Origin: Asterias rubens
Taxonomy: Eukaryota; Echinodermata; Asteroidea; Forcipulatida; Asteriidae
Direction of reading: 5' to 3'
DNA: 64,000 nt
Assembly (NCBI RefSeq): GCF_902459465.1
Contig: NC_047076.1
Coordinates: forward strand, 3,609,488 to 3,673,487
The position numbers and the translations under genes were made by a program. Below are positions 12,201 through 23,000 of the stretch, one piece after another (position 1 is the first letter of the stretch; each line of letters opens with the position of its first letter). Below the pieces are notes generated by a model. That model was not told the origin of the DNA and did no database searches. It was given only the letters and a program-made list of their open reading frames with translations.

Positions 12201-15200
12201 ACGTCTGAAAGCAAGGTGCTCCCTGAGTCATTCCGAACGACTGCACTTCAGACGTCGTGTACTTTTCATGTACGTCAAGAATGTGGTTCGGTGCAACACT
12301 ACTTGGAATGAGTGTTAGAAGACAATTATGCCTATTGATTAGAAATGTTAAAATATTGTCAGCATTTTTTTTACAGCAGCACTCCACTGCAGAGTTTTAA
12401 ACAATTATTGAGAAATCCCCATTGTCTGTAGGTATAGCTACTTTCGCTTCGATTACCACCCATAATGTTCACTTTGTACTGCAGATCAACAGTGCAATGC
12501 ATGTTCTTCAGTCGGCCGCTTCCCAACCGACCGACAACGCAACAGGTTCTCTTCCACCCCGATGTGCCGTTTCGCAAAAGTGGGTAAAAATAATGGTTAA
12601 GAACTGTGAAAACATTATGCGAAAATGAGAGTAAATCGAGATACAGTCTAAAAAGAAACGGGTCAGATCTGGCATTTTCGGGTCAAAGGGGGCGCCCTGA
12701 TATTATAACCCGGTGATTCAAGTCTACATATCTGGATCGGCCCAGATGTTTTTGTGCTACAGATATTCTCCAGCACTAATTCGATGTGGGGATAGTTCGT
12801 GTTGCGATCTCAGCAATACGCTGACCAAATTAACGCCGCCAATTAAGACTACGGGACTTGTAATCCGGGTCAGTTTTGACAGGGAAGAAGTATTATGGCC
12901 CTCTTCGAAACCACGGCTTCGGATTGGATTCGGCTCCAGGCTTCGCTCCCTCGTCTGAAGCCCTAAACATGTAAACAAAGCACGTGCATTTGTGGAGTCG
13001 AAACAGACGCGGGGCCAAACAAGCCTGAGCCGAATCTGGAGTCGAAGTCGTGGTTTCGAAAAGGGCTTACGGTAAATCCAGACATGTATTGTTTTTTCAC
13101 CAGGCTTGTTCTCAATGCCCAACTACCAACACGCTGTCTGACTGAGAAGGGTGCAATACCCGGAGCAGCCCCCATGACGTCCGACCACGCAGAGACCATG
13201 TTGTGGTCCCCGTACGATCCCATCTTCATCGCTGAGGCTGCCTTCGCCGTGGCCAGCGTGCTGACCCAACTGAGTCTCCTCGACCCTATGGTGGTCATGA
13301 ACTTCGTAGGCCCACTGCAGATTTCACTTTGCGGAATGCTCAGAGACACGGCTAAGTTTATACTGCTCTTCATCGTCGTGTGGACGGCGTTCTCGCTTGG
13401 ACTGACGCACGTGTACCGGACGTTTGAGATGATAAGGAAAGAGGCGTGCGGGGTGAACTGTGAGACTGGAGCGTTTGGAAGGTAGGAGGCAACGTTTATT
13501 TAATAATTTGATGTTTGTAATTATAAAAAATATGATTTTACTACACATTTTCATTTTCAAACACCACTTACTGATGCAAACACTTACATCCAATAAACAC
13601 ACACCTCTCTAATGGGTATGTTCTATGGCAATTTATTTGTTCTCTGTTGGCTTTAATTCTTCAACGCTTTAAGAAAATGTTGTGTTTAATGTCTGTAAGT
13701 CCATAGGTCTCAAGTCCCTACACTTCAGTTTAAAGACATCTCATTTAAACAGGGTCCCGTGGGGCCTGACCCATTTTCGGTCAGTTTGACACATAATCGG
13801 TGTCAAAATGACTCCGAAAGGATCAAACTCACCATGACCTCGAGCATGGAGCAATAAACTAGTTTATTGCTCCATGCCTCGAGTTAAGTCCTTTCTTTTT
13901 TCTCCAAACAACCAGTTCCTGGTCAGCCGAAAGAAATGGGTTTGAAACACTTTTAAAAAAAAATTATTTTGTTTACCATCCACGAGCAAAATAATTTACT
14001 CAACAATATTATTCCCCTTTCTAGAATTGCAAAGACCACCCACCCCCTAATTTTTTTTTTATAAAGTGTTGTTTCATTTTTCCATCCAGTTTCTACCAGT
14101 CGATGATGACCCTCTTCTGGTCCCTCTTTGACCTCATGGACCTCGATAACCTCATGATTGACCCCTCCCTGAGGTTCACTGAGACTGTAGGGACAATGAT
14201 GTACGTCTGTTTCTCCGTGGTGGGCGTGGTCGTCCTGGTGAACGCCCTCATTGCTATGATGAGCAATACGTACACTCGGGTGGAGGTAAAATTAATGCTC
14301 TCGAAGGCAACAATGTCCGGTGTCCTAAGGACATTTTGGTCCGCCGTACATTTGTGTCCCCCGTAAGGAAAATTAACGTGGGTTGGAGGAGGAGTATTCA
14401 AAAGAGGGCGCTATCAGACTGGATTATGGGTGGGGTGGGAGCGAATCTCCGGGGGGACAGAATCTCCTACCACACCGGAACTTTCACAAACATTATCATG
14501 GCAATTTTTTATAGAATTTTTAAATTTTTTGTTATGCTGTCCAAACTAAAACAATTAGTGAAGTAGTCAGACAAGAATGCGGCATATACATGTTGGTATA
14601 ATTTTCTTCTGTCATAAAAGGAGATAAAGGCCTAATTATAGGAAAAGCATGTATTAATAATTGCTAAGCATCAGAATGCATCAGAATGGGGATTCAATGC
14701 CAAATTAAGTTTATAGTGGCGCACTAATTTCATATAAACAGAATCATCAAGAAACTGAGGGGGTAGAACTTAAAAGTCTCACACCTTACCTTAAAATGAT
14801 GTAAGATGTCATTTGTTTCCCCCAGCCACAAGAACCCTATCTTTTGTAAAATAGTGGACAACCTCTTCTTTGAATATTGAACTGGACAACATTTTACCAC
14901 CAACCCCCCCCCCCCTCCGCACCCCCTAAATAAACTTGAGTGCAGCGCTGCATTGGAATTAAAACAACATTCTCCTGATTTTAGGAAAACTCTGACGTGG
15001 AATGGAAAGTCGCACGAACTCGGCTCATCACAGATTACCTATCAGAGAGTTTAACCATCCCACCTCCCTTCAACATTATACCATCAACCAGGGGACTGAG
15101 GAAACTCTACCGAAGGCTTGTGGCGATCGTCGGTAGAAGGCCCAGATTACATCGTGTAAGTTTAGGTTTCCTTAATAATTATATGTCAGCTGGGTTCTAG

Positions 15201-17269
15201 AGACAGTGGTCAATTTTATAAAGACAGTCCTAACTTGGGACTAGTCCTACTACTCGAGTAAATCGTCCTAAAAACCCGAGATAAGACCTATAGTCTAAAC
15301 TCTTTGTGAAATCTACCCTATAGGACACATAGTGTCTGTAGTTCCACATTCAATGTTGGCTTTTTACACAACTCTGAAATCTCTGAGTCAGAATTTACCT
15401 TCTAATTAGAGACAGATAAGGGTAAACTTCATCAAGTCCTAACTTAGGGCTGGTCTTAGGACCCTTTAGGCTAGTCCTAAGTTAGGAAGAATCCTAAAAA
15501 CTCAAGCTGAGACAATAGTCTTAACTATTGTGAAACTCACCCTAGGACACAGTGGCCCGGCCTACTATAATGTGGTCAGAATTGACCTTCTAATAAGAGA
15601 GACAGGGGTCAAGTTCACTATAGTCCTAACTTAGGGCTGGTCTTAGGACGCTTTAGGCTAGTCCTAAGTTAGGAAGAATCCTAAAAACTCGAGCTGAGAC
15701 AATAGTCTTAACTATTGTGAAATTCACCCTAGGACACGTAGTGGCTAGGCCTACTGTCGTCAGAAATTGACAATTTCTGGGCCAGTATGACCCGGAATAT
15801 TGTACACTTGATCAAGAAATGGGTCAAATTGACTCAAATCTGAATTTAACATCTGTAATGGGTTAGACCACTTATCACGAGGGGCTAGGAATTCGCCACT
15901 CGCCGGTCGCGTGTGTGGTCTCCCGTTCCATTCGCTTGGGACCGCGGCTCTACGATACGTATGAGACGCGGTCCAAGCCACGATTGCCTTGACAAAAGGC
16001 TAGGTCAATTCTGACCTGGTAGTTTTTGTAGAGTGTATCACACTGTCACTGACCAGTTTTATAACAATTTAACAATTATTATTGAAAATAACTACACTCA
16101 TTTTTGTTGTATAACATCCACAGCTGCGAAGATCTGATGCCGGTAAAAACTTCCAGCACGCTGGTTACAAGGTAACAGATCCAATGTCATCAAATATTTT
16201 TTTCTCAAATAATACTATGTTTTTTTTCATGAATGTATCTGTGCACAAAAAAGAATGACAAAAGTAAGATTCTTCCTCTAATCCTAGTGCCACGATTTAT
16301 CTTATACTCTGATGCAGCATATCGTGAAGAAACTTGTGCAGAGATTCTTATGGCAAGAGAAGATGATGAGAGCCCGCCAGAAACACAGAGACAAGTTGCA
16401 GACAGATACACTGGTCAGAGAAGCTGTGCAGATGGTCAGGTACTAAACAAAAATAGTATTATGCAAAAACAAAACAATTTTTGTTTAATGTGTAGCACCC
16501 TGCCCGCTTCCTCTTTAAAGACCTTTTCAGGATACATGAGTTTAGCGATCTCTGACGAAAAGCCCCAATATTTGTGGGGGAAAAAAAAAAAAAACAAAAA
16601 AAAAACGGTCGTCTTCAAAAAATGTTGGGCAGCCAGTTTGAAAAAAAAAAAAACCAAAAACCTAAGAAAGACTGAAAAAGGCCCTTCTTCCTTTTTCAAA
16701 TAGGCAGGACGCTAAAAATGATTTGGGGTTTGCTTTGGTTTGTTTTGTGTTGACAAACAGAAGCTCATACTATCCAACAATACGTTGCTGTCTCAAGGTT
16801 AATTAAAGATGCTATGTCAGATTTTTTGCCAATTTGACCCAAACATTTTGATTTTAAATTCAATAGGTATTTTGATGGGGGTCGAGAAAGTTACAAGCTC
16901 TCATTTTAGCCATTGCTCGAAAAAGTCCGCCAGTTATAGTAGCAGTGAAATAAAGTGCTCAAAAAATAGTTTTTGTCGGGATCCCGACAATAATATCACG
17001 TGACCAATTCTTATGTGTTTTATGATACTCTTTGAAATACCATTCACTCACAAAAAATGTTCTTGGTATCCATAATGTAGGTTATGGACAACAAATTGTT
17101 AACCGACTATTTGGATTTTCTCAGATCTGGTTCTAAGCGAAAGAGTATACTCCGGAACACCTTTAGCAACACGAGTCGAGGTGACCCGTACCTGCAACGA
17201 TTTCATCGCAAAATGTCCGCTGACCTGATACGTGAATCCAGTCAGGAGACGGAGGAAGCCTGTTTTTAA
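6252..17269 (+). CDS. TRPC-like cation channel (short transient receptor potential channel family)
   Basis: Coding exons: 6252-6405, 7035-7159, 8228-8335, 8748-8963, 9388-9585, 10270-10460, 10957-11150, 11526-11665, 12485-12579 (tentative), 13104-13481, 14090-14285, 14985-15155, 16124-16171, 16318-16434, 17081-17269. The joined frame is about 839 residues, within the usual TRPC range. Order of parts: ankyrin-type N-terminus (MSLENDFLEAVSKNQ, then CRDGEGRTPLMISIQ); TRP_2 region (YQAITSEAYLLLASEDP, then EYDELKDNLEQFVTRLL); FVAHSTCQDYMLSRWY before the first membrane segments; GPLQISLCGMLRDTAKF before S5; pore LFWSLFDLMDL; S6 LVNALIAMMSNTY; TRP-box variant EWKVAR; proline-rich PPPFNIIPS; basic helix KKLVQRF. 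The family forms tetrameric plasma-membrane channels passing Na+ and Ca2+ downstream of phospholipase C. Oddities: G to D in the filter, V for F in EWKFAR, and weak donors after exons 9 and 14. The ATG follows an acceptor at 6217. Confidence 0.88.
6470..6690. repeat. Dispersed repeat family R (GCTTACGG-rich)
   Basis: Many direct and inverted copies of GCGCTTACGG and GTAAGCG around a GGCCCAATTTCATTGCTCT head. Related sequence occurs at 21790-21990, 27995-28150, 38885-39065 and as a short piece near 56385-56430. It lies in the first intron of the TRPC-like gene and no protein is encoded. Confidence 0.5.
6690..6960 (+). pseudogene. CR1/L2-like LINE fragment, reverse transcriptase C-terminus, decayed
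   Basis: Translation with interruptions gives RIEYK, HGLAPPYL, then stop, FGYRALTAAPNLWNKLPI. This is the typical C-terminal order of CR1/L2-type LINE polymerases (RIxFK, GxAPxYL, WNxLP). It ends with ATGCGCTATATAAATAC, like the tail of related elements in this window. Stops and gaps make it inactive. Located in TRPC-like intron 1. Confidence 0.65.
7210..7689. repeat. TTAA-flanked inverted-repeat element, family 2
   Basis: TTAA at 7206-7209 and 7690-7693. Immediately inside, CAGCCAATAAAGGATGATCT on the left matches the complement of AGATCATCCTTTATTGGCT on the right. About 480 bp with no coding capacity. Lies in TRPC-like intron 2. Confidence 0.75.
8545..8725. repeat. ACGTA/ACGTC-rich pentamer-like array
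   Basis: Roughly 180 bp of degenerate five-base units built on AACGT and GACGT, including self-complementary TAACGTTACG tracts. It ends about 25 bases before the acceptor of TRPC-like exon 4. It can form hairpins and contains CRE-like TGACGT cores, but regulatory use is not shown. Confidence 0.7.
9000..9375 (+). repeat. Degenerate minisatellite (GACCTCATTGG units) in TRPC-like intron 4
   Basis: About 15-20 units around TACGACCTCATTGGGTTA, diverged, tandem, filling the intron between exons 4 and 5. A copied piece of exon 5 is embedded at 9225-9265. Confidence 0.65.
9225..9265 (+). pseudogene. Dead partial copy of TRPC-like exon 5
   Basis: The first 40 or so bases of exon 5 (9388 onward, GAAGAATATGACGAGCTG) are repeated here as GAAGAATAAGACGAGTTG, with the same upstream ACTGACCTTGTT. 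The copy has an in-frame TAA at the third codon and then diverges after CAGTTT. It is a tandem duplication of the intron/exon edge that cannot be used as an exon. Confidence 0.8.
9670..9929 (+). repeat. TIR element family M, copy 1
   Basis: Ends GGGTGCGTTCGTTTAGCTTC and its complement GAAGCTAAACGAACGCACCC. About 260 bp, GC-rich inside with CTCACTCGGGTGAGCCCCTG. Other copies are at 45155-45385 (reverse, one end lost) and 46604-46869. It is a non-autonomous DNA element (MITE). No target duplication is recognised. Confidence 0.8.
11214..11515 (+). repeat. TTAA-type family 1, copy B
   Basis: Begins AAGGCATTGGACACTATTGG and follows the family order (AACGAGCAATGGAGAGCTAG, AACGGCTTCCTCT, TTTGTTATTTTATGCACATG). 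The right terminal repeat is not preserved. Lies in TRPC-like intron 7, ending just before exon 8. Confidence 0.65.
12485..12579 (+). CDS. Tentative TRPC-like exon 9
   Basis: Follows a good acceptor (TTTGTACTGCAG) and ends before GTGGGT. It encodes about 31 residues, from INSAMHVLQ to CAVSQ. Without it, exon 11526-11665 (ends in phase 0) does not join exon 13104-13481 (opens with one base). With it the frame closes exactly. The peptide would form a long loop after S3, longer than in most TRPC proteins, so an alternative acceptor after TGACTGAGAAG in the next exon is also possible. Confidence 0.4.
13837..13884. repeat. Near-perfect palindrome
   Basis: A 34-bp perfect inverted repeat with no loop is centred on 13860/13861 (ACTAGT core). 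The arms are GCATGGAGCAATAAACT and its complement. After one extra base the symmetry continues with CTCGAG on each side. In the intron between TRPC-like exons 10 and 11. Confidence 0.85.
15215..15770. repeat. Tandemly copied TCCTAACTTAGG element
   Basis: Three diverged units of about 120-190 bp, each with TCCTAA...TTAGGA inverted motifs, GAGATAAGACC/GAGCTGAGACA and CACCCTAGGACAC. The last two units are nearly identical. Single related copies lie at 34195-34280 and 47577-47670. Probably a short DNA element that duplicated locally. Confidence 0.65.
16803..17060 (+). repeat. TTAA-flanked family 3, one-sided copy
   Basis: Starts with TTAA at 16803-16806 and AGATGCTATGTCAGATTTTT. Contains GGGATCCCGACAA and CATTCACTCACAAAAAATG, all found in the complete copy at 61865-62219 but in rearranged orientation. 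It ends just before the acceptor of the last TRPC-like exon. Confidence 0.6.
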
Positions 17270-20044
17270 TTTATTATTATTTATTTATTTATTATTATTT
17301 ATGTGTAAAAAAAAAATACAAACAGTCAGAGTAAAAAGATTTTACATTTATAAAAACCAGACAACATAAGGGTTAAAACATACTTAAAACATAATTTGTG
17401 TATTCATATTATTTTTAAAACCACCAATGGACGATGCATTTTGGGCCTCAGTTGGTAACTTATTCCATAATATAGCAGCACCAGAATAATTAAAAGATTG
17501 CCTAAAACATTCCATGAATAGGCTTAGGAACCATTTAGAACCATAGGTCAACCAAACTAGATCTTGGAAGACGGTCCGAGCACACTGAGCCGAAACGTCG
17601 AGCAGTAGCAGGCTGAGTCAGTCAGCAGAGCCACCGCAGAGGCGTTTTACATGGTGTCACTGCATACCTTCTTACTTAGATTGAATGAAACATACCGGTT
17701 TTTTTGAAAAAAATTGTATACAAAAATATTCTTGGTGGTTAATGTCAGAGTCGGGGGACTGGGTTGGGTCTACCCCATACACACACCCAAATGATTCCAA
17801 CGGTTTCAAGACATTACTTTGATTACATTTATAATTATTGACATTGACCACCATTTTGTATGGAAGGGCTTATGGAGCTAAACGAGTGGCTTGGTAAAAA
17901 ATTACTTTTTTCGTAAAAAAAAAAAATATTACTCTTTCAGGAAATTTTTTTACCCTTTAGATCGTTAACTATCACTAATTAATTTTACAACATTTTGGTG
18001 AAAAAAATCGCGGTTTCGACGTTAAAAAAAGTATATAACCATGGATGCTAGGTCTTTAACATGTTCTTAATAATTATTTACTGTATTTAATTTTCATCAG
18101 ACGTAATAGAGCCTACATTTGGTGGGGGTGGATGTCAGATGGTTTTCAAAGCAAAGGAAACCGGCTGGTTATGTCATGTGATAAACTTCGAACTGCAAAA
18201 AAAAAAAAATTACCTCATTGTGGTACAGTTGAGTCTGTTCATTCGGATTATTTTTAATAATGGATTAAGTAAAACGAATTGGCACAAAACGAGCCCATAT
18301 CACCCCCTCCCCTCCCCCTGGTACGGTTGCCATTATATGAAAGAACTAATTAAACCCAAGACATAATTGAACAGAGAGGACCTCTGTTTACTGAGCAATT
18401 CAACATGGCTCTGAAAGACTCTGGTGATAATGCCATTATTGTCATCACCATTTCTACCTCTATGGTTTGATGTACAGCCACACTCTTTCTATGAGCGATT
18501 ACCGTCAAATGGTGGCGCTATTTTAAATCGCGGTAAAGAAAAATTCACGTGGATTATCACGTGATTCACAATCATCCATCAGACGAAGTACGTTATCATT
18601 TTGGACTTTGTTTCTTCATGTTTAGCAATAGATTACATGATGTTGCAGATTTGTTAAAGCCTTTCTACTTCCCGGTCGGATAGGTAAGCATAGTTAATAA
18701 TATCCATTCTTGGTACAAATTCCTCAAATTCACCGTGATTAAAATATTAAATTATATTCATAACGAAAAAAAGGGGAAATGGTTCTTTCAACGTTACGTA
18801 ACAAACACAGAATGTGTGTACTCACTCGCAGTACTCGCCCACTGACTGGTGACTGCACGACTTGTTGTGTCGGTAGCTGCGCGTTCAGGCGCTAAAGATG
18901 TCAATCAAAGCATAAAAAGAACAGTGCCCCAGCAGTTTACTGCTGGGTCTGTAAAGTTGAGGATTAATTCTTTCAAATAGCTAGGCCTAGCTAGGGGGCT
19001 ATTCAATATTGTCAATGTTTTAAAATTTCGATTTCTTTTCGAATTTGTGGGTGGGTCTGGGTGGGTCAAAAGCCTCTTTTTCAAATATTTATTAATCGAA
19101 ATTCACTTAAAAAAAAAAAAAAATAAATAAATAAAAAACTAGATTGCTTTACTTTCACAATCAAAGTCCGGTGCTAGGCCCGAACGTACATTAATAACAT
19201 CCATGATGCAGCGCACACGAGTACAAGTACCATGCAAGTATGCATAATGCAAACCACATGTAGTTTTCTTTTTAATTCTGCACATAACAAATCAATGTTT
19301 TTATAATCGAAATTAGGGGTGGGTGGGTGGGTCAAAAATCTTTGGAAAAGAAATCGAAATTTTCAAACATTGAAAATTATGAATGGCCCCTAGGTCTATA
19401 TCAATATTATCGTCATTTTCATAGCTCATTTCAGTTGGTACTACCTCCATGGTATTACTATTATGAGCCAGTCAGCAGTTTGCAACAACTACATGTAACT
19501 CTATTTTCATTTTGGTTTTTATTTACCCGTACTCAGTACTTACGGTATCGATCTGAGCTCTGTGAAAAAAAATCACAGTAATATGACTTGGGTCTTAGGT
19601 AAGTACTGAGTTAGTTGCATTAACGTAACCCTCCTGCCGACGGCGTAGCTGGAGGGTTACGAAGCATACTCCAGTGAAAAAGGCGAAACGGTCATTCACG
19701 TACAGTTTTGACAGACCTAGTCAACAGATTTGCTCAATTTTTACCACTTTCGAAAATCATGACACAAATTCTATGAACACAACCTTAATCCTCCATATCA
19801 CACGAATCCTACCATATCACTTTAAACATCATTGAGGAAATAGTTTGAAGAAAAAGGACAAAAACTTACCAGATCCCCGAGCGAAAGAGTAAAAAATGTC
19901 CCAGGTTGAAGGAGGGTTAACGTTATCGCAACTACTACTGAGTATACAGTGTTTTCAGACATTGGTGTTTATGGGTAAAACCAAAATGATTATTCTTTAT
20001 CCCCGATGGAAATTTAACATCTATTTACTCTAATTTCTCATGCA
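17270..20044. other. Intergenic region and 5' non-coding part of the RETSAT-like gene
   Basis: No coding gene seen. 17270-17560 has an ATT/TTA repeat followed by sequence resembling LINE 3' parts. 17580-17600 carries a GCCGAAACGTCGAG motif. A candidate first exon of the RETSAT-like gene ends at 18683 (TCGGATAG before GTAAGC). 18988-19394 is an inverted-repeat element. 19930-20015 is the tail of a tRNA-derived SINE. Confidence 0.4.
18988..19394. repeat. Inverted-repeat element with about 45-bp arms
   Basis: The left arm includes GGGGGCTATTCAATATTGTC and AAATTTCGATTTCTTTTC. The right arm is the complement, AAAAGAAATCGAAATTTTC then AATTATGAATGGCCCC. Both arms also carry GGGTGGGTC repeats just inside. 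About 405 bp, non-coding, a MITE-like element. Confidence 0.7.
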
Positions 20045-20079
20045 GATAATTGAAACGGACCTCCACCACAGCAATCATC

Positions 20080-23000
20080 ATGGTGCTGCTGGAGAAAGTT
20101 GTCGGTTTCTTAACCGACAACTCCACCTTGGTCGGTCTCGTCCTCCTGACCATCACATTCATCTTCCTCCTCAACAAGATCCTGAACGTGTTGATGATCA
20201 CTTCAAATTCTCCCAACCCATTCGGAACAGACACCAGGCGACCGCCACAGCCACTTGAGACCGATCATACAGTCGTTGACAAAGTGATAAAACAGGGTAT
20301 GTATGGAGAATTTATATCAGTTTATCTAAACTGCAGGGGTAACATTTTACACTCGAGCACATGAATGTTAGAATATTATGAGATCAATATTATTCCTTTT
20401 TTTTCCAGTATCAAATAAAAACATGGTGCATGTGAAACTGTTTTGGTCTTGTTGGAACAATTCTGGGACAGTAAACTTTTTGAGCAAAAACCCTTTGGTC
20501 TTGTTGACCCCCCCCCCCACTCTAATTTCAAGCCCTGACTAGTGTGTAAACGAAGCCCAGGGCCATCAACAAGTTTTCCCACTACAGAGACCATGTCTTG
20601 CCCTGGTGCCCTTTCTGCAAAGAAAAAACTGGCCTTTTCTCTCAAAGATAAATTAGGCCTATGTACATGTACAAGGGTTTGTCTTGCCCCGGTGCCCCCT
20701 CATTGCACCATGGTGCCCTTTCTGCAAAGAAAAAACTGCCCTTTTCTCTCAAAGATAAATTAGGCCTATGTACATGTACAAGGCTTTGTCTTGCCCCGGT
20801 GCCCCCTCATTGCAAAGTAAAACTGGCCTTTTCTCTCAAAGATAAATTAGGCCTACAAGGCTTGCACTGAAAACAGAACCTTTTTTTATACACCAAATCT
20901 CTACCATTCGATTCTCATTCTTGTGAAAAAATTCTTTTAACTTTAAATTTTGAATTTGTTTTTAGTGGCCTGACCCTATTAGAGTCTTTCCTGAAATCAT
21001 CAAGAAAGACTCTGCTAGGGTGGAAGCGTCAGACCACTAAGTTGGAGATAGCATATAAGTAGGTCTTTTGTGGTGAGCAGTTTGTACAATTGTAATTTCA
21101 CTTGTACATTTAATCCCATAACCTTGTGGAAGGTCGTAGGGGCACCACAGCTGACTTATTGGTGATTTTACACAATCCAATGCGGTCCTCCGCTAATCTC
21201 TGCGAGTAGAATGTCAGGCCCGTCCACTCCTAGACTTGTGGACAAGTCGTTAAATGTCTGTTGCGGTGATAGCGTTCAGACTCTCCCTGCGATTCCCGCA
21301 GTATTCTTGCGAGACTGCTGGCCCGCGAGGCTATTGTTCTCACGACTACGGTCCCATGAAGTAGAAGTCAGGCACCCAGCAGTTCGCGCGAGAGCACCAC
21401 CACAACTCGACTATCTCCCTGCGTGGGACCATTAACGACTTGTCCACATGTCTAGTCCACTCCTGGATGTTGTGGGCAGTTTGCAACAGCTAATTCTATT
21501 TTCTCAATCCAATTAACTCCTGTAGGATTTACTGCCCAAAAGGTTCCAGAGAATCTGGATGCAATAGTGATAGGCAGCGGAATGGGAGGTCTTACCACTG
21601 CCTCTCTACTAGCCAGGACGGGCAAGAAAGTCCTTGTGTTGGAGCAGCATGACCAGGCTGGAGGTTGCTGCCATGTTTTCCGGGAGAAAGGCTTTGAGTT
21701 TGACGTTGGTAAAGGATGTTTCTCTTTTGGATAACATTAATAACAAGTCACTTCAAAAGATGCTTTTTTTGCATCGGGATAAACAACACAAAACACTTTG
21801 CTTACGGCCAAATTCTGCGCTTACGATCCACCATTCTCCGCTGTGTAAGTGCAGAATGCCTAGTAACATGTTACATGGAGTATGCACACGAACAAGCCAA
21901 AATTCCCTGCTAACCAGTTAATGCTTGGCGTAAGGGTGGAATTCCCTGCTTCTGCATTCTGATTCTTTGTTAATGGTAAGGGGAGCCATGTAAGGGGGCC
22001 AAGATGTCTTGTCCCTAGACCAACGAGCTGTAGCCCGCAGCTCTAACTCAAATGTTAGCAGCAGGTACCGCATCACTACTTTTGAGTAACTTTCTCAATG
22101 TTTGTTTCCTCCATCCAAAAATGTAATCCACTTAGAAAATGGTTCATTCATGTTCTCAAAATGTTGTTCAAGACCCAATTATTTCGACAAGCGATTTTTC
22201 TTTGTTTTGTATGTGGTCTTTGGCTGGCTGATGTTATTTCTGTTGTGTAATTTTAACCAAGTTGTCCGTGTATGATGTATTTTAAAGTGTTTAAAATTTT
22301 TACAAATATTCTTAAAAATAACTGTAAACATCTGTATTTTTTCCTATTGTATTTTTATGAAACTTGCTGATAACAAATCAATTAAATTGACATTATTATT
22401 CTCATCATTCAAGGTATTCACTACATCGGTGAGATGGCTAACAACACCCTTATAAAGGTCATCGTTGACCAGCTGACCGACGGTCAGTTACAGTGGGTCC
22501 CGCTGAACGAGACCTTTGACACCGTGATCATTGGAGAAAAGGGAAAGCAAAGGAAATACCCGATCAAGTGTGGTCTGAACGGTCAGTATCGGCAGTCACT
22601 ACTGGACAGCTTCCCCAACGAAAAGGAGAGCATTGATAAGTTTATCAATTTGTTAAAGGTAAGAAGTTTTTTATTTTTTTAATAGATATTAGTTTCGCAT
22701 TGGGGATACAGAAAACATTTTGTTTTTACCCTTACTTTGATTTAATACTCGAGTTCTGTGAAAATAGTCCGCAGCCCAATCACTCGGGTGGGATTCTGAC
22801 CCACGAAATTTGCATTGCCAGAGCAGGTGTGTTACCAATAGACCACCATAGGATTCAAACTCCTTCTAGCCAATGGGCTAGCAAAGGTCATGGGCTCAAA
22901 TCCCACCCGAGTGATTTGCTTGTGGATTTTCTCTCGGAACTCTCACAGAAGTCAGGAAAGTACTGAGTAACAGTATAAGCTTACTACAGTATAACAGAAC

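Noticed and set aside
13755..13830. Direct and inverted GGTCA/TGACC motifs as a nuclear-receptor response element
   Set aside because: Similar sequence recurs at 57835-57980 as part of another dispersed repeat. Half-sites are degenerate and spacing is irregular.
16233..16703. 156-codon plus-strand frame overlapping TRPC-like exon 16318-16434
   Set aside because: It is in a different frame from the conserved KKLVQRF exon and ends in A-rich low-complexity sequence.
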